This document shows positions 13,901 to 24,647 of a DNA stretch of 64,000 nt, one piece after another. A program made the position numbers and the translations under genes. The notes under the pieces were generated by a model, which made no database searches, was not told the origin of the DNA, and worked only from the letters and a program-made list of their open reading frames with translations. Origin of the DNA: Acanthosoma haemorrhoidale (Eukaryota; Arthropoda; Insecta; Hemiptera; Acanthosomatidae); NCBI GenBank assembly GCA_930367205.1, contig OV884011.1, positions 119,161,866 to 119,225,865 of the forward strand, in the 5' to 3' direction. Position 1 is the first letter of the stretch, and the number at the start of each line of letters is the position of its first letter.

Positions 13901-14640
13901 TAAAGGTCAAAACATATTTTTAAAAAAATCATAAAAAATAAATGACAGTTAAACAAGGGATGCAATTTTCCTAATAGTTACACAGTAGGATTACAGGCCA
14001 CAACTAATAATAATTAATGTAAATAATATAATGAATGAATGCTTGTATTGTGATTGATTGTAAGTTAAAAAATAATTCAATGTTGTTTTTTTTTTACATA
14101 AAAAAATGGTTTTAACTCGACTAGTGTTGTATTCACAAGTCATATACCAAAATGTATGTTGCCGAACACCACTGGTAAAGAGATTATCCACATTTATTTA
14201 TGATATGATTTAAACGTGTAGTATTTATAATTAATCTTTTAAAATGTTCGTTTTAGGAAGAAGGGGAAGAAGAGGAACTTTCAAAATCAGTGCCCATTGA
14301 CGAAGAGCAGGCAGAAACTAATGAGAAAATAACTGAAGAAGTAGCCGAAGACGCCAATGGAGAAGAAACTAAGGAAGCTGAAGAGTCCTCTGTGAAAAAG
14401 AACAGTGAAGAGGATGAGGAAAAAATGTGGTCAGAAGTAGACAAAGATCTGTCAGATCTTCTTCACGATGGAGACGAGCCTCATGACGATGAAGAAGACT
14501 CTCGAAAAGAGCGCTTTGACAGATTCAAACAGAGTGATAAACCTGAAAAGAACTCAGTTGCAGAGGCAGATACAAAACCAAACGGAGATCTTCCAACTCC
14601 TGAAAAGAAAAAAGTTTCCACTGAAACAGAGGAAAAATAG
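1952..14640 (+). CDS. Pep: Zinc finger protein on ecdysone puffs-like (Pep), 5' end not seen
   Basis: Exons: 1952-2047, 5235-5584, 7011-7074, 7162-7467, 10404-10541, 11249-11479, 11554-11655, 11739-11847, 12304-12438, 12787-13031, 14257-14640. All join in frame with GT-AG introns and give about 719 residues ending in TAG. Order: RS/RG-rich N-terminal part (RGGGGYRGRSSRG), very acidic Glu/Asp-Lys region (about 165-290), then four C2H2 fingers: CPHC..H (about 307; split by an intron after its Cys pair), CATC..H, CKVC..H and CDLC..H (the last containing LYLPRLDD), and a long acidic tail. The segments LTDFLGQPFIKLKCPHC and LDPSSYMILDSVGS match my memory of Drosophila Pep, a nuclear RNA/chromatin-associated protein of active, ecdysone-induced loci. 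The start codon is probably upstream, possibly outside the window. A ZNF326/AKAP95-type protein is the alternative. Confidence 0.85.
2048..5234 (+). other. Intron of the Pep-like gene
   Basis: This is a 3.2-kb AT-rich intron. I see no second gene and no recognisable element. It contains a run of 14 G at 4309-4322 and many short homopolymers. It is bounded by ATG|gtattt at 2047 and ttcag|GCTACT at 5235. Confidence 0.6.
5585..7010 (+). other. Intron of the Pep-like gene, no features
   Basis: The intron lies between the RS/RG-rich exon and the short 64-nt exon. It is AT-rich and nothing is recognisable. The donor is AG|gtaaac and the acceptor ttgtag|AAGATT. Confidence 0.6.
8105..8756 (-). mobile_element. 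Solo LTR related to the LTR element at 15.9-18.7 kb
   Basis: The sequence is co-linear with both LTRs at 15905-16662 and 17949-18722. Shared blocks include the GTTCTGTTAAT stretch followed by CTGCCAAAAGG, the GGCCAGT block near 8302, the CTGCCTTCTTGA...AATGCCAGTTGT block near 8488-8535, ACGGCAACAA...GTTCATT, the CATGATC..CGTT block, and TTCGAGTTTAT. Its end shares AATATCACAATATATTGCC with the outer end of the right LTR. It is much more diverged than those two are from each other, so it is an older insertion or a different subfamily. No internal region is attached. The exact outer limits are uncertain by tens of bases. Confidence 0.7.
10104..10320. repeat. MITE-like inverted repeat in Pep intron
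   Basis: The 21-base segment at 10118-10138 is the reverse complement of 10286-10306 with one mismatch. The similarity weakens outward (AGCTGATAT versus AGCTGAATAT). The roughly 150-bp interior is AT-rich with no ORF. It looks like an old non-autonomous DNA element of about 215 bp. Chance pairing of AT-rich sequence is less likely, because the repeat includes AGCAAATTTTACT and its flanks. Confidence 0.5.
10925..10980 (+). pseudogene. Partial duplicate of a Pep-like exon, lying in the preceding intron
   Basis: These 56 bases match 11277-11332, inside the exon 11249-11479, with four substitutions (about 93% identity). That part of the exon encodes the end of zinc finger 1 and the start of the following basic segment (KHQKSMAELFTKLRKTLVN). 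The similarity stops abruptly at both ends. The copy lacks its own acceptor and donor at the right places, so it is most likely not spliced in. Confidence 0.85.
11930..12140 (-). repeat. Possible 3' tail of a non-LTR retroelement
   Basis: On the reverse strand this reads as a non-coding tail containing AATAAA followed by a short T/A-rich repeat of the GAATA type, next to a copy of that repeat in the flank. This is how some non-LTR tails end. No protein motif supports it, so the call is tentative. Confidence 0.25.
13085..13900 (-). mobile_element. hAT-type transposase relic (BED / GTF2IRD2-ZBED5-like)
   Basis: On the reverse strand, broken frames match a family of hAT-derived proteins. From high to low coordinates: a BED-finger-like part (VSMPKKYNLE..FTKNHSDLNFKYP), then ASYK..LAQKLKPY-like sequence, and finally SSNKSSAQLCVYIP..NHKTSKEFL..TNTGKD. 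The last corresponds to the ALDESTD..TAQL..I region before the catalytic core, although the key acidic residue is lost. Stops and frame changes are frequent. It lies in the last intron of the Pep-like gene in antisense orientation. Assignment rests on remembered family patterns. Confidence 0.6.
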
Positions 14641-15904
14641 TAACATCTAGCTTAGCATATGGAATTATATGTATAGTTTTTTTATGTTTAAAGTTTCTCA
14701 TTATAATAATAATATTCATCTTTTTTTTTCCTATGTAGTGCTATTCTTAACTACTTAAATTATAGTTGAAATTTGAGTTTGCCATTGGCCCTGAAATTGT
14801 TTACGAGTGATAAATGAACGTGTTGGGAATCGGGGCTTAGGTGGATGAAACAAAAGTCATTAGATTTTATTTAAATTGATTTATAACTGATATTTTACCT
14901 ATTAAGTAAGGCTTTTTTTTTATGTTTTAGGCCCTAATAACAAACAAATCAAAGAGAAATATGTTAAAAGTAGTGTTCTTATTGGTATTAAATAAAAAAA
15001 CTAACTAGTGAATGAATACATATTAAACTGTTACTCAGTTAGAAGGTAAATAAAGTGGAAAAAATATAGTGGAGTTATTTTATTAATATTTTAGTCTATA
15101 GCTTCACTAAATTTTTAGTTTCTAATTGAAAAGAGTTCCACTTATGTATTCTTTTAAAAACTATTTAATAATTTATATTTGCATCTTACTGTTATTACCA
15201 GTAATAACGAGAATTTTTGCTCTAGTTCTATGAATGGATTTCTATACTTGCTATCAGGACCTGACTCAGACAACTTACTCATCATCATTATTAACCTTCA
15301 GAAATGTCATCCATTATTAAATTCGATAAAAATATAACAAATTTTTTTTTATCTACTTAAGCAGATTCAGATTCACAACATCAACGAGACCAACTAGTAG
15401 TTAGTTTTTTAACTGAGTGTTTTTTTCTTTGACTGGTTAAGCTATTTGATTAGCCTGCTAAATTATAAAAATTATTATGTCCCTAAAATAAATTATCAGC
15501 TTATTTATATTATATAATAATCTAATCTGTTTGTAGTGTAACTGATGGACATTTATTTTTAACTTCCTTCATAACCTCGTTTCTAGCAATAGACAAGATA
15601 GTGCAAACCTGTTAGCATTTAATAAGTGAAATATAGCCATTTGTTTTACTGTGTTTATCGGTGTATGCACCTTCTTTTATCCAAAGAAAATTTAACATGT
15701 TTATTTAAGGTTATTGATCAAATTGCATTTCTGTGCAGTACAAGGCCAATGTCATCAAAACTGTGTAACATTGTTTTTTCAGAATATAGTAAGTATAAAT
15801 AAAGCTCTTTGTATGATTTTTCCCCTTTTGTTACAGTAAAGAATTATATTCAAGCCAATGATCTGCTTTGGCGATTTCATAGTAAAGTAAACTTAAGTAT
15901 ACAT
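14641..15904 (+). other. 3' UTR / downstream region of the Pep-like gene
   Basis: This is an AT-rich stretch with no ORF of note. AATAAA-type signals occur near 14990 and near 15797, and either could end the Pep-like transcript. The length of the UTR cannot be fixed from sequence. Confidence 0.5.
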
Positions 15905-18722
15905 ATTATTCAAATATTTATTATTTCTGTATATTTTAATTATATATTTTTTCATATAATTTAAAAACTTTATATTTAACTTTAACGTTATCTCAAGGTT
16001 CTGTTAATAAAATTATAGGAAACTTCTGGCAAAAGGAATATTGGTTTTATTTACACACATTGAATATATAAAAATTGATATACAAATTAACTACGTACGT
16101 AATAAAAGAATACTATTAAATCTAAAATTAAAATGGTACCTTCTAATTATTCGTAACGTTATTCTAATACTGGCCAGTGCTTCTTTGTGGATAATCTTCG
16201 ATGGTCGTCTTCATTTGCGTGATCCAAATCGCCTTCCTCGAGCGTCCTTTGTCCTCGTACCGAGTGAAAGTGAAAAGGGCTGGCGTCCAGTGCACTACGG
16301 GGCCGTAGTAGCGTAGGTCTGCTACCTGCTCTGCCGGTTTCTGATCTAAGAGTGTCGTTTTTGTCCTCTGGCGGATCATATATCTGCTTACCGCTGCCTT
16401 CTTGACTTTCAACTGGTTATTTAATGCCAGTTGTTTCGGATTTTGGTTGTTCGGATATTTATACTTAATTTACGTAGTTTATAAAATAAATGTTTATATT
16501 AATTATGATATTAATTTCATTATAAATATTAATAATTAATATGACGACAATAAAACGTTCATAATTTCATAGGCATGAACCACGGATCGTTATTACGTTC
16601 TTCCAACGCTCACTAATATCGAGTTTATTTAAACAAACACCATTAAAAATCATCATATTAATCATTTTGATTTTCTCATAACTAGATTACAATACCAAAT
16701 GTGTGTCATCAAAATTTTACATGTACCATACAGAGATTTTAACATTCAATTATTACAATAATTTTTCATTTTCAAGTCTTTACCTTGCTTGATTAAGATT
16801 ATTTTCATAATAAGATTTCTAAAATAAATTCAATTCTCTAGTTTTTAGATTTAGACTTCAAAACATTTTCAACTTTGATTGTATAGTAAACATTCTAACA
16901 TTTTAATACAATATAATAAACTTAAATTTCCAAATTCTTACATGTGCCTAATTGCCATTTTTTAATAATAGATTTTTCTATTAATTTTAAATTTTTTATT
17001 TTATTTATTTATTTTTTAGTTTACTTTTTTATATTTTTCCGATTACCATTATTTCGTAATAATAAGGTATAGCTATTTTTTTCCTTTTCTTTTCATAATT
17101 ATATTCGATAGTATTAAAAACATCCCTGGAGTTATTTTTAATTTCTTTCCATTTGCTTATTTTTACGTTGTTCCTATTGACTTCGCCAAGGGGAGTTTCA
17201 TTAAATTGATATAAAATGTTAAATTCGACTATTCCAATTCAAATTTTTAAATATTGTACTTTTAAATCTATTTATAATTTCTACTGGGCCTGAATTTTTT
17301 AATTGCTGAATCTCTAACTTATCATGATTATTAATTATTTTTATTACATTAGGATCAATTACCGGTTTGTTATTTATCCACGTTTTTTGTTTCTCAAATT
17401 TAACTTCCATTTTTAAAGGATGTATTTTTTTTTCTAGTTGTACATTGGACTCTTTGAAAGAATTTTGTTTATTTTCGTTAAATTGTTCGTCCATACTACG
17501 TTTATTTTGGTTACATTGTTCGTCCGTACTACGTTTATTTTCGTTATGTTCGTTAAAATCCGTTTCCAAAAAATGAAATTTTTTATTAAAATCTTTGAGT
17601 TTTGTAATCCTTGCTCAATATTCTCGAATCTATGGTCAATTTTTTATTATTATTCTCTGCTAATTTATCGATTTTATCAGATAATTTTTTACTTTCTTCG
17701 CCATTACGTTTAGTTTCTTTATATATTAATGTCATCATCTTTTCCATCCTACTTTCCACGCGACTCGATTCATTTACGCTTGCCATGACAGAACTTTAAC
17801 GATATAAATCCCTATCACAAACACAATTTTTAACACTTTTTGACCTAACCTTTATATCAAATTTAAACAATTTTTGTGACACACTTTTATCCAATTAATC
17901 CTTTATCCAGATTTCCTAAATTAACATTTGCCTGTTTTGCGGGCGCCAAATATTCAAATATTTATTCTTTATGTATATTTTAATTATATCTTTTTTTCAT
18001 ATAATTTAAAAACTTTATATTTTTAACTTTAACGTTATCTCAAGGTTCTGTTAATAAAATTATAGGAAACTTCTGGCAAAAGGAATAATGGTTTTATTTA
18101 CACACATTGAATATATAAAAATTGATATACAAAAAAAATACGTATGTAATAAAAGAATACTATTAAATCTAACTTTACGTATTATACTGGCCAGTGCTTC
18201 TCTGTGTTGGTATCTTCGTTGTTCATCTTCTATTGCATGATCCGAATCGTCTTCTTCTTATCTGCATCGCATGTTCCGGATTCTCTTACTGGCGCGTCCT
18301 TTCCTCTCTTGCCAGGTGAAAGTGATGCACCACGAGACCGTAGTGTCTCGCTACCTGGGCTTCCGTCTCTGCCTGGTCCTGATGTAAAAGTGAGTTTTTT
18401 TGTCCTCTGGCGGATCATATATCTGCTTACCGCTGCCTTCTTGACTTTCAACTGGTTATTTAATGCCAGTTGTTTCGGATTTTGGTTGTTCGGATATTTA
18501 TACTTAATTTACGTAGTTTATAAAATAAATGTTTATATTAATTATGATATTAATTTCATTATAAATATTAATAATTAATATGACGACAATAAAACGTTCA
18601 TAATTTCATAGGCATGAACCATGGATCGTTATTACGTTCTTCCAACGCTCACTAATATCGAGTTTATTTAAACAAACACCATTAAAAATCATCATATTAA
18701 AATATCACAGCAATATATTGCC
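15905..18722 (-). mobile_element. Gag-only (non-autonomous) LTR retrotransposon
   Basis: Two direct LTR copies (about 15905-16662 and 17949-18700, the latter possibly extending to 18722) flank about 1.29 kb of internal sequence. On the reverse strand the right LTR is the 5' LTR. It is followed immediately by TGGCGCCCGCAAAACAGG (17931-17948), a lysine-tRNA-like primer binding site, and then by a gag-like frame. No protease, RT or integrase motifs occur, so the copy is non-autonomous or internally deleted. LTR flanks are about 97-99% alike, but a block of about 230 bp in the middle differs strongly. Right-LTR similarity to the solo LTR at 8.1-8.8 kb extends past the point where the left LTR stops, suggesting a deletion junction near 16662. 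Confidence 0.8.
17219..17786 (-). pseudogene. Gag-like ORF of the LTR element, frameshifted
   Basis: The ATG at 17784-17786 opens a 66-residue hydrophilic segment (MASVNESSRVESRMEKMM...) that ends in TAA. A different frame starting a few bases earlier continues to 17219 as a Lys/Asn/Glu-rich, coiled-coil-like protein. A single-base indel would explain the break. The second part contains an imperfect repeat (DEQCNQNKRSMDEQFNENK), encoded by a tandem DNA repeat of roughly 36 bp at about 17476-17555. No zinc knuckle or pol motif is visible. Gag identity is inferred from position just after the primer binding site. Confidence 0.55.
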
Positions 18723-19030
18723 TTAAATATTCACCTGACTTACCGACAAACACCACGCTGTTCCGCTCCAGTTGAATAATTAGAATATTATAGGGATGCC
18801 ATCTAACTGTTCAACTTCTAAACGATTTGATTCATATCAGTTGTACAAAATTATACCTTACTCAAATATTCAATTCACTTACTATTGGTTCCAATTGAAT
18901 CTAAACCCAAAGTAATTTACCTTAATAAATTAACGTGGTGTTCTAAATTCAATGGTAAAATAGAATCTTATAGACTGAATGTTTTATTAACCAAAACAAT
19001 AAAAGGATAGTGTATGCCTTTCCACACCTC
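18723..19030. other. Intergenic, nothing recognised
   Basis: AT-rich sequence between the LTR element and the small retroposed tail. No ORF or repeat is recognised. Confidence 0.5.
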
Positions 19031-19116
19031 CGTTATATCGCAACTTTTTTTTTTTTTTTTTTTACCCCTTCCTGGGCTTTTGGCCCACACGGGAAGGCAC
19101 ACGTTATATCGCAACT
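19031..19116 (-). mobile_element. Short retroposed LINE/SINE tail with 15-bp target duplication
   Basis: The 15 bases CGTTATATCGCAACT occur at 19031-19045 and again, identically, at 19102-19116. Between them lie 56 bases that on the reverse strand read as a 38-39-nt unique sequence followed by about 18 A. This is the hallmark of target-primed reverse transcription with extreme 5' truncation. The unique part can fold with CCTTCC pairing to GGAAGG outside and TGGGC pairing to GCCCA inside, like the 3' recognition hairpin of some non-LTR elements. The parent element was not found in the window. Confidence 0.85.
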
Positions 19117-19935
19117 GTGGTCAAGAAAAAAAACTGGAAATTGATTGCATTTATTTTGGTAAATGTGGTTGCAATATATTTTTTGTAGTAGAAAAATTAT
19201 CCATACAACTGTCTTGTGAAAAGCTGGTTGTAGCAAGGCATTACTAAACAAAGTGTAATAATGGAGAAAAAGAAATTTAAATAACAGGGCAATTCATCAA
19301 ATAAACAGGTGATCTTTGAAAAACATATTTACAAAAATTATTTATTCATAGAACTGAAATTATAAAAGGAAACAATCAGCCCTTAAATCTGCTGGCCAAC
19401 AAATCTAAATTCCCAAACGCTTTTGACCCAGGATTCGTATAATTTTTTTTTCCATTAAAAACCCTGATAATATTGTTTGTGAAAACAACAGGGCTAGTAA
19501 CAAATATGTAATGGTCTACATTAAAGTCAACTTTTCATAACATTAGTAGTGTTAGCAAGTGAGAAATGGTGCCTAAACCAGGGACACTCTGGTCGAAAAA
19601 TATGTCATTCAAATGTCTCTAATAATCTGACATTGGTCAATTGGACACTTAAGTCTCGGGTATTGCAGACAATATTTCAGTGAAATCTCCCAATTAATGA
19701 GAGATAAATTTGTTGCTGTTTAAATTGACATAATTTCTTGTGTGTTTGAGAAAGGTAAATGAATAAAATGCCAAATCACAATCATTTAAAAATATATATT
19801 TTAAACTTTTCAAAATGTGCATACAAAATTTAAATCAAGGTTTAGAAGAAAAACAATTTAACTGTAAACAATATTTATTCTCTAGAGTTAAACATAGCAA
19901 GCAGTTAAAAAAATTAGAGAATATAATTAGAGCTT
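19117..19935. other. Intergenic / PSMA4 3' UTR
   Basis: Most of this stretch shows nothing. A reverse-strand AATAAA (plus-strand TTTATT at 19874-19879) lies 57 bases past the PSMA4 stop and is the likely polyadenylation signal. Confidence 0.5.
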
Positions 19936-22900
19936 TCATGATTTTGGTGTCTTTTCTTTCCTTTGAGCAGCAGCTTCAGCTTCTGACTTTTCATAAGCAT
20001 TGATGAGTGCTTGAACTTCATCAGGTGGTAGGATACGAGTCACACATTTACCATTTTGTTGGGTTAGTGTAGCGACTTCAACTAAAAAAAAAAAACCACA
20101 CATAAAAAAATTATAGAATACTTCTTAAGTAAACGCTAAATTCAATGGCAATTTTTGGCCTAACCACTTAAGACATAAGGAAGAAAACTGAAGTAGCTAA
20201 TAGATATTATTGCCAACAGTACTTCGAGATCTGCATCCATCGGAGAGAACAAAAACAATATTATGTACTTGGAAAAACAGTCTTCTCAGGGAAGGATCCC
20301 TATCTGTATCTATCTATCTCCCACCCCAATAATAACAACCTTCTGTGTATCAGAGGCAAACTAAATCATTAAAATGTTCTTCCTTTTGATAAATCTAAGT
20401 TTTTCTGCCAATTATGAAGAGTTAACCTTAATTTCATTGAATTTTTTGTTAAGCCATTTATTAGTGATGGTTTTAGAGTACAACATTGATAAAATCAAAA
20501 CCTAAATATGTTCCATCTTAATCTCAGATAGAAAAGTGGGATAAGTTACAAACAATAGAACCTAAAATAATTAGTGTTCAAGGAAATAAAAAAAAAAAAT
20601 TCATGAAAAAAATTACGGAATGACACTCAAGTTTAAGTGGAGTTGGCAACTTTTACTTACATGTTATCATTAATAATAAATCATAGCAAGCCCAGTTCAG
20701 ACCTCTGCAATACTTTTTCTGGGCTATCAGGAATCAAATCTTGTCTTTACAATAGTCTGTTGCTAGCCATTCAGTTATGGAAATGGTCTTAAAGTAGAGA
20801 AATAAAATTACCACTTATCATACCTCTATCAATTGCAAGCTTTGCGGTGTCCAATGTTTTACTAAGCACCTTAATTCCTAATGCCAAAGCATCTTTCACT
20901 GACATTTCACCTTCTTTGTAATCAGTCTTTAAACTAGAGACGGCGGCCTAAAACAATACAAATTAACTACATTATAGAAGTTTTCATTTTTAATATAACA
21001 TATCAACACCTGTGTGACAAACTAAATGAACAACTGTTTTTTTTTTTTAATTTTATGAGCTAAAAAGAAATTTAGCAATCGGAATACACAGTACATCTTT
21101 AAAGTATCTTTCAGATGTGGGACGATATTTTTTCATAATTTATAATTACGATTTGTAGAGAAAATAAGTACAGAGGATGTATTGATATACAGAAAGAATA
21201 TAAGAACTAAGTTGGCTGATTGAAATCTATTTTAAGGTCTTCAGAAGGCAAAAGAGATTAAAAGATATATATAAAAATAGTACTTACACCACTGTTGTGG
21301 CCTATACATGTTGCTTTCCACCCGGAATAATTTCCACTTGGATCAGATTGGTAAAGCTGATATCCGTAGTGTTTGTCCCAACCCATATACAATATAGAAA
21401 CACCAAACGGTCTTTTACCTGAGAATAATATCAATAAAATAAATTTCAAAAAGTTAAAAATGATAGAACAATATTAGAACTAGATTTTTTTTTAATAATA
21501 AATATTTAGAACACAATATTGCTGCAAATGAAGGATTAAATATTTGGTTGTTAGGACAATGACAACAGTAATGATTAATTTATAGGCATCTGATAAAATT
21601 CGATCAGTTCTATCTGAAATTATAAAAATATATTCAATTCCAACTAGGATTACACTATCATTTTCTGGCTAAGAGACCCACCCTGATTGGATGGCAAGAC
21701 ACTCAATTAGGTCTAAGTGTAATAATGTTTTGTTTTGAATACTTCACTTTTCTGTGTTAAGGTGTGGTTCAGTGAAACACTTTCCACAATCCTCACCATA
21801 CACAAATCATAATTTTTGGAATTAATCCTTTGTTAACAATTAAAAAGTTCACAGTCAATGACATTAATAACAATAATACAAGAGGAAGAGTAACCTCCTT
21901 AAAATTCAACAAATAAACTAGTGCTAAAAGAGGAAACACAGTAACCAACATCACTAAATAAAAAGCTGAAAGCAGCACCAGCAATATAATTCACTCTAAA
22001 AGGTTCTCTGATTTAATAATTATTAGTTTAAGAAAATAAAGTCACCGGGCTGAGATTCGAACCCAGATACCTAATTACTGTTCAAAAACTTTCAGCCCTG
22101 GGTTAATAACTAATTGAGAGACGAAAGTTGGGGTATCAGCTTAGGTTGATAAAATACAGATGCTAGATTTTCATCAAATTTATTAGTCAGCAATGACTCA
22201 CCATGTTGGGTATATTTGCATCAGGTATTAGTTACGTGTAGGTTAGTTGAAACAATGTTCATTAATTAATTTGATTAAAATCTAAAAGCTGTACTCAAGC
22301 CGATACCCTAACTAATTCATCCACTCAGTTATATATTTACAGCTAACTATAACTCATAGCAATAATTAAAAGTCTTGTCACACAACGTTGTAGTGTAGGT
22401 TTTCTAACATATTTATTACTAATTCTAGCAAAATGTAATTAATGCCCTTGCCAATAACATAGGACAGTAATTGCTATTATTATTTGAGATTGATTTCATC
22501 AAATAAGAAACATTTTAGTTTTAAGCTTGAACTAGTTACCAAGACTATGTACTGGTTACTATTATAATACTTAAAAATTTTCAGTAGGTGATCCTAATCA
22601 CCTCTGTTCTTGATATTGATTTAAAAATACATTAAACTCTAATATATGAGCACAAAATAATGTATGACAATACCTCCATATTGTGTATATGCTTGTTTAA
22701 TGTCACATAGCCATGAGACAAGTTGCTCACATGGAATTGTTTCTCCATACTGTAATAAGTATCTTTGAGAAATGAGCCTCAGTTCATTAGTCAACACATT
22801 GGCATCAGCAGTAATTCCTGCTAAACTGCAAATCATATTCCTGAAAAATAGATAATCTAAATAAATAAAGCTCCTTTTGGCATATTACATAATTATTAAT

Positions 22901-24647
22901 TAATAACATCACTGTTATTAATTTGTTTCCAGTTTTGAAACACCAAAGGAGATATTAGATTGGAAGAAATTAGGCAAATTTCTCTGCTACTAATAGTATA
23001 TAAAATTAACCTTAGTATATTTCAATAACTGGAGGTCAATGAAGCCAAAAGAAATCAAGAAAGCAACCATTAGATTTACAGCTATGTACATATGACAATA
23101 TAAAGTGGAGAGAGCTGTTCCAAAGCAAAATGAAAAATATTGACTGCCTAAAGATAGAAAGAGATTGCTTAACCCATTTGAAACCAAGACAGATAGCACC
23201 TTCTTGCTTTTCAACATTAGATTGGAACATACATGGTTTAGTTTAGGATTAATAGACTTTAATCATTGCTCGAAAAAACATTTATTTTTTTCAATCCAAT
23301 AAATAACTCCATGAACTGAATAAAAATAACATATGATTTAATAGGTGTGGATATAGATTAAGTCAATAACATTCCATTTCGTCTTTCCATAAGTTTAAAA
23401 CAAGTGGGGGGGGGAGGGGTGATAAAATCAATTTTGAAGGATATGCCAAGAATATTTTTTGTTTCTGGGAAGAAATATAAAATAAAACAAGCTGTCACAT
23501 TTAAAAAATCTTGATCCTAGCTGCTGCAGTGGTTACCAAATAGAAAACATCATAGAATTTGATGATATTTGAAAATTTATGACATTTTCTTAACTCGGCA
23601 CTTAAAAAATTGTTATGTTTCTTTTCATGATAAATAAAAATTTGTTATCTTATTGTCGTTCATATTTAAACCATTGGTTTTCTTCTCAACAAGAGCGATA
23701 GTTGTTCCTTATCAGTATAGTTGTAATTCACTATAGTTAACAATGTATCTAATAAAATATTTACTTCAAAGCTATTCAGCACAGAAAGCAAAACTATTTA
23801 TCCAAGAAGTAAAGATCTTCATAAAAACACTTACTTCAGCGACTTGTCAATTTTTACAAGTCGAGTGAATAAATTCATAAGCCACATAACTGAACTTTTA
23901 AGTGAAAATTGATAAGAAATAGTTACAATATGAGGGAAGTTAGTCGTGTTACAGGATTTGTCTCTTCATATCAGAATACAATGATAAGAACAAAACTATG
24001 GAATGCATAAAATGTGTGACAGTTTTATCTAACTAGATATACATTCATTTTAAGAAAGTATACAAAGAAAGCACTCAGGTGATTGAAATAATATAATACT
24101 TATGGGCTGAGTAATTTTGAGAGATGAGAATTAAACATGATCCATCCAGTCAATATAGCGTAAAAGAGTGCACATGAAAACTACACTCACTCATTTAGTT
24201 TGTAAATTTTTTCAGAATACACAGATTCATCAAGAAGTTTGTTAGTATTCCGCTTTTCAGCGACTAGAATTATGCCATCATTTGCTAGAATTCCTAGGCA
24301 GGTTCCGGCATGACTGATAGCCTCCATGGCATATTCAACCTGATATAGACGCCCTAAAACAGTAAATATTACACATGACAATCTTGTGAAACACTGAAGA
24401 TAAACAAAATTTACTTTGATTTTTTTTTACCTTCAGGAGAAAAAATAGTAGTTCTGGAATCGTACCGCCTTGCCTAAAAAAAAATCAACGTATTGCAAAA
24501 AAAAAAAGGTAAAATCAAAAGTAAACTTTAAATGACAAGATGAGGCTTATGTAGTGTATGACTAAGGTGTCTATTTAACATTTAGAATTTGAAGTATTTG
24601 CTATTAATTTGTAATTTGTTTGTGATTATCAGTTTAATACTCACCAT
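19936..24647 (-). CDS. PSMA4: Proteasome subunit alpha type-4 (20S core alpha3)
   Basis: Coding exons in transcript order: 24647-24645, 24473-24431, 24353-24191, 22840-22674, 21418-21288, 20947-20824, 20081-19936. They total 777 nt, 258 residues plus TGA; human PSMA4 has 261. It opens with the alpha-subunit N-terminal signature ([26 protein letters not shown]), which gates the core particle, followed by [55 protein letters not shown] and a charged tail ending EKTPKS. Alpha subunits lack the catalytic Thr, and none is expected. The only coding bases of the first exon are the ATG, which is followed directly by a GTGAGT donor. It lies head to head with AFG3L2. Introns contain tRNA-like SINE relics. 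Confidence 0.97.
22030..22110 (-). repeat. tRNA-derived SINE fragment
   Basis: The reverse strand contains GGGTTCGAATCTCAG, a good RNA polymerase III B box, followed by CCCGGTGAC. No matching A box or cloverleaf was found, so it is a SINE fragment and not a tRNA gene. It lies in the PSMA4 intron 21419-22673, which otherwise shows nothing. Confidence 0.5.
23425..23612 (+). repeat. tRNA-like SINE, copy A
   Basis: Similar over its whole length to copy B at 24865-25062. Shared blocks are AAGAATATTTTT, GAAATAT.AAATAA, CTGTCAC, CTAGCTGCTGCAGTGGTTA, TTTTCTAAAC/TTAACTCGGCACTTA and GTTATG. Copy A has lost the B box through substitutions. It lies in the long PSMA4 intron (22841-24190), antisense to the gene. 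Confidence 0.65.

Noticed and set aside
14253..14719. Reverse and alternate frames over the last Pep exon
   Set aside because: Shadows of the acidic C-terminal tail; no motifs and no splice support.
22030..22110. tRNA gene
   Set aside because: Only a B box is good; no A box, anticodon arm or acceptor stem pairs, and it is inside a PSMA4 intron. SINE is simpler.
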